Assembly (NCBI GenBank): GCA_020637985.1 | Contig: JACKJK010000006.1 | Span: 186,001-250,000, forward strand | Length of the DNA: 64,000 nucleotides | Reading direction: 5' to 3' | Origin: Rhodobiaceae bacterium | GTDB lineage: Bacteria > Pseudomonadota > Alphaproteobacteria > Rhizobiales > Tepidamorphaceae | In this document: in pieces, positions 63,035-64,000 of the stretch | How the letters are laid out: every line of letters begins with the position of its first letter | How positions within the stretch are numbered: position 1 is the stretch's first letter | Program-made: the position numbers and the translations under genes | The notes under the pieces: generated by a model | The model's input: only the letters and a program-made list of their open reading frames with translations | What the model was told of the DNA's origin: nothing | Database searches by the model: none

Positions 63035-64000
63035 TCAGATGACAACCCATTCGTCCAGCCTCGGGGCCGGAATGACCGCGTAGGCGGCGCGCCTGTCGGA
63101 AATTCCGAAGGACACCAGCAGGTCGCCGTGGAACTCGGTCATTCCAATTGCGTACTCTATGCCCCTGCGCTTGAGAAAGAACGGGTCGCTTGTTTCCTCG
63201 AGTTCAAGATCCGGTTTCAGCACCACGAAACGGTGTCGATAGTAGGATTTTCCAGTGTCGGTCGACCAGCTGTCGTGAACGAGCGCGATGTACCTGTCGC
63301 GGAAGGGAATGAACGGGGTGCCCCCCCTGATTGCGAACCGGTTGCTCTGCGGCAATTGTCCGGAGTGGATAACGAGCTTTCCTTCCTCGAACCTGAAAAC
63401 GACCAGTGGGTCGACCGAGTAGACGATATGGAGCCGGCCGCCGGAAACGAGCGGTATCCAGTTCTTTTCGACCTGTGCACCGATCGGCGATTCCAGCATG
63501 TGGCTGTCCGCGATACGGTCGCCGTCGATCCGGAACAGCGCCTGTTTCGTGTGGTAGTCGCCGGTTTCTTCCATGCGGACGGCCGCCCCGAGGCCCCACA
63601 ATTGGCCGTTCCACGGGAAGAGGCGGATATCCTCGACGGCGTCCGGGCGATGCGCCGGATCGTTGCGAATGGCTCTATCGTCGATCCGGGCCACGCGAGG
63701 CGGTTCGGCGAGGTTCTCGAACACATGCAGGTAGTTCGTGTTCATGTGCCGGGCGCCCGCATAGCGGCGCATCGTCCCGTCGTTGGCGACGACGATATTG
63801 GCGGCTCGGGAACAGAAAACGAGCTCGTTCCGGAATCGGCAGACGGAGGGATTGAAGAGCGGGAAAGGTTCGTCGGCGGGCTGGGGAATCCTCGATATCG
63901 CTTCATCACGCAGCAGGACGGGCGTCAGGAGGATGTCCTGCCTCGATGGCGGTTCGAGAATGCCGCGAGGCGCCGCTTCGGCACTGGCGGTTGCCGGGCT
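63035..64000 (-). CDS. Partial conserved protein, beta-propeller-like, cut by the right edge
   Basis: The reading frame ends at 63035 and stays open to base 64000, past the first ATG at 63772, so the true start lies outside the window. The visible 321 residues have repeated strand patterns such as FNPSVCRFRNELVFCSRAAN, DIRLFPWNGQLWGLGAAVRM, RFAIRGGTPFIPFRDRYIAL and IEYAIGMTEFHGDLLVSFGI. These resemble a five-bladed propeller sugar-binding or glycosidase-like protein (GH43/GH130-related folds). I do not recognise a named family, and the enzyme class is uncertain. Confidence 0.6.
   Translation of the reverse strand, partial: SPATASAEAAPRGILEPPSRQDILLTPVLLRDEAISRIPQPADEPFPLFNPSVCRFRNELVFCSRAANIVVANDGTMRRYAGARHMNTNYLHVFENLAEPPRVARIDDRAIRNDPAHRPDAVEDIRLFPWNGQLWGLGAAVRMEETGDYHTKQALFRIDGDRIADSHMLESPIGAQVEKNWIPLVSGGRLHIVYSVDPLVVFRFEEGKLVIHSGQLPQSNRFAIRGGTPFIPFRDRYIALVHDSWSTDTGKSYYRHRFVVLKPDLELEETSDPFFLKRRGIEYAIGMTEFHGDLLVSFGISDRRAAYAVIPAPRLDEWVVI

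Overview
The window is 64 kb of GC-rich, densely coding bacterial chromosome. Gene content and order point to an alphaproteobacterium of the order Hyphomicrobiales (Rhizobiales), probably near Phyllobacteriaceae or Rhizobiaceae. Pointers are the dapF-mtaB-ftsY-yciB and ffh-rpsP-rimM-trmD-rplS blocks with acnA, the ccm genes and leuB/C/D/asd nearby, an IalB-type invasion-associated protein, a DUF2794 protein, a ribosomal protein L19 with a C-terminal helix-hairpin-helix tail, and two copies of a rhizobial-type palindromic intergenic repeat. I cannot name a genus. The region is essentially core genome: I see no prophage, IS element, CRISPR array or conjugation gene.

Layout. 0.3-6.3 kb: a chemoreceptor, a mesaconyl-CoA hydratase/malyl-CoA lyase-type pair (ethylmalonyl-CoA pathway), pyridoxal kinase with a DUF429 protein, and an excisionase-like HTH protein. 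6.6-14.8 kb: NhaA plus beta-carbonic anhydrase, asd behind a threonine-rich leader peptide, DUF4174, leuB, a membrane mini-protein, a zincin, leuD, DUF2794, a candidate structured RNA and a DUF1223 protein. 14.9-25.6 kb: aconitase, cytochrome c maturation genes ccmABCDG, a Nudix hydrolase, and the dapF-mtaB-ftsY-yciB operon. 25.8-34.7 kb: a YHS/TRASH-like mini-protein, ffh-rpsP-rimM-trmD-rplS (SRP and ribosome), a phosphodiester-glycosidase-like protein, leuC, a secreted basic protein, an acetyltransferase and a Bax inhibitor-1 protein. 34.8-43.9 kb: a tesA/ybbA/ybbP-type cluster, thpR, phhB, an SDR, DUF1232, a quinone oxidoreductase, a SpoU methyltransferase and IalB. 44-50.5 kb: rlmN, membrane and amidotransferase genes, an Lrp regulator facing a LysE exporter, an HCCA isomerase and a GT39 glycosyltransferase. 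50.6-60.4 kb: PAP2 phosphatase, argG, an orphan TAXI binding protein, a site-2 protease, typA, GNAT, ppa, folD-DUF167-yggT and tRNA-Ala(CGC). 60.4-64 kb: a gene-poor gap, a class I amidotransferase, an SDR, TerB and a probable beta-propeller protein cut by the right edge.

Together the genes cover amino-acid synthesis (leucine: leuB, leuC, leuD; aspartate family: asd, dapF; arginine: argG), central carbon metabolism (acnA, ethylmalonyl-CoA steps), protein targeting and translation (ffh, ftsY, rpsP, rplS, rimM, trmD, rlmN, mtaB, typA) and cytochrome c biogenesis. Most operons are tightly coupled: 4-bp ATGA or GTGA overlaps recur, and GTG or TTG starts are frequent.

Most noteworthy are (1) a 25-codon Thr-rich leader peptide with its own promoter in front of asd, which looks like an attenuator; (2) a GC-rich, multiply self-complementary segment at 13.76-13.96 kb ending in a strong terminator that no annotated gene explains; (3) two copies of a palindromic repeat whose terminal TAG serves as the stop codon of the adjacent gene; (4) the L19-HhH fusion; and (5) an orphan, membrane-anchored TAXI binding protein beside a CBS-domain site-2 protease. 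All function calls come from reading motifs; no database search was run.
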